This document shows positions 4,475 through 6,191 of a stretch of DNA of 6,191 nucleotides, in pieces (position 1 is the first letter of the stretch; each line of letters starts with the position of its first letter). This DNA is from Acidobacteriota bacterium (lineage in GTDB: Bacteria; Actinomycetota; Acidimicrobiia; Spongiisociales; UBA5794), in NCBI GenBank assembly GCA_022574065.1, contig JACZST010000116.1, positions 1-6,191 on the forward strand. Direction: 5' to 3'. The position numbers were made by a program, and so were the translations under genes. Under the pieces are notes generated by a model. The model made no database searches, had not been told where the DNA came from, and worked only from the letters and a program-made list of their open reading frames with translations.

Positions 4475-5722
4475 CTACGAAGTGGACACGTCCAGCCGGT
4501 CGACGCGGTTGCGGTCCATTTGCAGGATGGTGAGCTCCACCCCGTCTACCTCCACCGTGTCCCCCTCGGCTGGCACCCGTCCGGCCAGTGCCATGAACAG
4601 CCCGGCCACGGTGGTGTACGGACCCTCGGGGATCGGTCGCTCGATCTCCTGAGAGAGGTCCTCGACTGCGACGCGGCCATCGGCGATCCAGTTCTGGCTC
4701 CCGACCCGCACAACGGTGGGAACACCAGGGTCGTACTCGTCCTGGAGCTCGCCGACCAGCTCGGCGAGCAGGTCTTTTGCCGTCACGATGCCTTCGACGC
4801 CACCGTGCTCATCGACCACACAGGCAATGGCATAGCGCCGTTGGCGCATGTCGGTGAGCGTGGCGAGGATCGAAGTGGTCTCCGGGATGAAGTTTGGGCG
4901 TCGCAACATTCGGTGGATCTCGTTGGAATCCGGCTCGTCGAGTAGGGGCAGGAGATCTTTGACATAGAGCAGCCCGCGCAGGTTGTCCACGTCCCCGTCG
5001 ATCACCGGGTAGCGAGAGTGGCCGGTGGCGGCGACCGCCTTACGCACGTCATCCATCGTCACCGGTTCCTGGAGAGTGACGAGATCGGGTCGCGGCGTCA
5101 TCGCCTCTCGCACCGGGCGGTCGGCGAGGTCGAACAGAGCGTCGATGATCTCGCGCTCGACGCCCTCGATCTCGCCGCCCTGGAAGCCGAGTTCGGTGAG
5201 AGCCTTGATGTCGGCCTCGGTGACACCGTCCTGGTCGGAGCCGACCGGAATGCGCAGCATCCGAAGCAGAAACGCGGTGATCGCCCTGAAAAAGGTGGCG
5301 ACCGGGGCCAGGACCCGCGACAGTTGCCAGATGACAGGCGCAACGGCGAGGGCGAACCGCTCCGGGTAGCGGTTGGCCAGAGTCTTCGGAGTGATCTCGC
5401 CAAACACCAGCAGCACCGCGGTCACGACGCCGGTGGCCAGCCACGGTCCCCACTGCGCGCCGATCAGCCCGATGAACAGCGCTGTGGCCACGGCGGCCGC
5501 CAGCACGTTGACCAGGTTGTTGGCGACCAGGAGGGTTGCCAACGTCCGCTCTGGGTCGGCGAGGAGCTGCTGGACTCGCCGACCCGCCTTCCCCTCGCCA
5601 TCGAGTTGGTGGACTCGCTCTCTGCCGATACCGATCAATGCTGTCTCCGAACCCGAGAAAAAGCCCGAGGACAGAATGCAGATGCCGAACAACGCCAAGT
5701 AGAAGATCTGAACAGCGCTCAT
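4475..5722 (-). CDS. CNNM/CorC (HlyC) family membrane protein with DUF21, CBS pair and CorC_HlyC domain
   Basis: A 415-aa inner-membrane protein of the CNNM/CorB family, often labelled hemolysin or Mg/Co transporter; characterised members are implicated in Mg2+ export. The DUF21 membrane domain (about 1-160) has SSGFFSGSETAL (18-29), helices near 3-22, 61-88, 93-110 and 124-158, and GEITPKTLANRYPER (108-122). A CBS pair follows, preceded by REAMTPRPDL (205-214): CBS1 with HSRYPVIDG (235-243) and CBS2 with GVEGIVTAKDLL (308-319). These modules usually bind ATP-Mg. The CorC_HlyC domain spans about 335-411. Length and domain order are normal. The start ATG (5722-5720) overlaps the TGA of the receiver gene upstream (ATGA), with a weak AGGTGA site, so the two are translated together. 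The actual ion carried is not determined by sequence. Confidence 0.93.
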   Translation of the reverse strand: MSAVQIFYLALFGICILSSGFFSGSETALIGIGRERVHQLDGEGKAGRRVQQLLADPERTLATLLVANNLVNVLAAAVATALFIGLIGAQWGPWLATGVVTAVLLVFGEITPKTLANRYPERFALAVAPVIWQLSRVLAPVATFFRAITAFLLRMLRIPVGSDQDGVTEADIKALTELGFQGGEIEGVEREIIDALFDLADRPVREAMTPRPDLVTLQEPVTMDDVRKAVAATGHSRYPVIDGDVDNLRGLLYVKDLLPLLDEPDSNEIHRMLRRPNFIPETTSILATLTDMRQRRYAIACVVDEHGGVEGIVTAKDLLAELVGELQDEYDPGVPTVVRVGSQNWIADGRVAVEDLSQEIERPIPEGPYTTVAGLFMALAGRVPAEGDTVEVDGVELTILQMDRNRVDRLDVSTS

Positions 5723-6123
5723 CGCATCACCTGGCGGGGGCTGGTACTCGGAGGCTCGGTGACGGCGACCTCGGACCTCGTCGCGGTGCTGATCGCCGCA
5801 CGTAGCGCCGCCGCGGTGAACGGCTTGGTGACCCAGGCCTGAGCACCCGATCGCCCGGCGAGGAAGGTATCGGCCTGTCGATCCAGCAGCAGCACAACCG
5901 GGATCTGCTCGTCGTGAGCCCGGAAGTCCCTAGCGATCGCCATCCCGCCCATCGATCCAACCTGCAGGTCGACGACCGCAACATCGACCGACTCCGTTGC
6001 CGCTCGGGCGGCGGCGGAGCCTGGGTCTTCGTGGTCGATCAGCTCGTTACCTCGCAAACTCAGGGCAGCGTGGACCTGGTCGCGGTCGCGTACGTCGTCG
6101 GTGACGATCAGGACCCGGGACAT
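5719..6123 (-). CDS. Stand-alone response-regulator receiver-domain protein
   Basis: A 134-aa cytoplasmic protein consisting of a single CheY-like receiver domain (about 3-117) and a short Ser/Pro-rich tail. The acidic pair is D9/D10 in VTDD, the phosphoacceptor is D52 in VAVVDLQ, and the conserved Lys is K100 in VTKPF. At the switch position after beta-4, where Thr or Ser normally stands (PVIMLTA), the sequence is PVVLLLD with Leu at 80, so the phosphorylation-coupled switch may work differently. There is no DNA-binding or enzymatic output domain and no histidine kinase in the window, so it probably acts by protein contact. Its stop overlaps the CNNM start by 4 bp, which links it to that membrane protein. 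The start is ATG 6123, with a TANNNT box 6 nt upstream and no Shine-Dalgarno. Confidence 0.88.
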   Translation of the reverse strand: MSRVLIVTDDVRDRDQVHAALSLRGNELIDHEDPGSAAARAATESVDVAVVDLQVGSMGGMAIARDFRAHDEQIPVVLLLDRQADTFLAGRSGAQAWVTKPFTAAALRAAISTATRSEVAVTEPPSTSPRQVMR

Positions 6124-6129
6124 GTTCTG

Positions 6130-6135
6130 AGACTA
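6130..6135 (-). promoter_or_regulatory. Probable -10 element (TAGTCT) of the receiver/CNNM operon
   Basis: On the - strand TAGTCT is followed by CAGAAC and then the ATG at 6123. Initiation 7 nt after the -10 would fall exactly on the A of the start codon, so the mRNA would be leaderless. A -35 element is not clear. Confidence 0.5.
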
Positions 6136-6174
6136 GCGATGAGTTCAGAGATGAACCGTGGTCGCGGCGGGGGA

Positions 6175-6191
6175 AGTATTACGTATTACGT
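6175..6191. repeat. CGTATTA heptanucleotide array, cut by the window end
   Basis: Units AGTATTA (6175-6181), CGTATTA (6182-6188) and the start of a third (CGT, 6189-6191) follow a G run. Orientation and unit match the array at 3954-3981. It lies about 50 bp upstream of the receiver gene start; its full length and the gene beyond are not visible. The nearby CGTGGTCGCG at 6157-6166 also occurs twice in the 234-390 repeat. Confidence 0.75.

Noticed and set aside
5018..5842. A 274-codon + strand ORF opposite the CNNM gene
   Set aside because: It is a frame shadow of a high-GC gene whose - strand protein has clear DUF21, CBS and CorC_HlyC motifs; the + strand product has no recognisable motif.

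Overview
The window is a compact, high-GC, double-strand-coded bacterial segment. GTG starts, -10 elements placed directly in front of ATG codons without ribosome binding sites, and an aspartokinase with an internal beta-subunit start all suggest an actinobacterial-type chromosome. An Acidimicrobiia-like uncultured lineage is my best guess, with modest confidence. No transposase, phage gene, CRISPR array or secondary-metabolism gene is visible. The protein genes are core or widespread families, and the unusual content lies in the intergenic DNA.

Layout: (1) 1-203 is the 3' end of lysyl-tRNA synthetase on the + strand. (2) 204-527 is a gene-free convergent region packed with repeats: three 8-bp units, about 2.3 copies of a ~68-bp unit, a 17-bp inverted repeat, and a phase-perfect 7-bp array built on CTTGCGA that runs into the stop of the next gene. 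(3) 1535-528 (- strand) holds a 55-aa small membrane protein followed, after a single in-frame TGA, by a PHP-domain phosphoesterase. (4) A divergent promoter region (1536-1698) separates these from lysC-asd (1699-3938, + strand), the first two steps of the aspartate pathway towards Lys, Thr, Met and diaminopimelate. lysC carries a strong internal ribosome binding site for a separate regulatory subunit, and asd overlaps it by 4 bp. (5) 3939-4474 holds a second 7-bp array (CGTATTA) inside a stem-loop, a C-terminal remnant of a VOC/glyoxalase gene, a tRNA-Pro(CGG) gene with its terminator and promoter, and a 140-bp near-perfect palindrome. (6) 6123-4475 (- strand) is a translationally coupled pair: a stand-alone receiver-domain protein and a CNNM/CorC-type membrane protein with CBS domains. 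(7) The window ends inside another CGTATTA array.

Four likely -10 elements (TACGCT, TACACT, TACACT, TAGTCT) lie 6-9 nt before a start codon or RNA 5' end. This points to leaderless mRNAs for the first genes of units, while internal genes use Shine-Dalgarno sequences or stop-start coupling. I see no convincing new defence or metabolic system. The best leads are the heptanucleotide arrays in convergent intergenic regions, the palindrome, the one-stop-apart gene pair and the receiver/CNNM operon.
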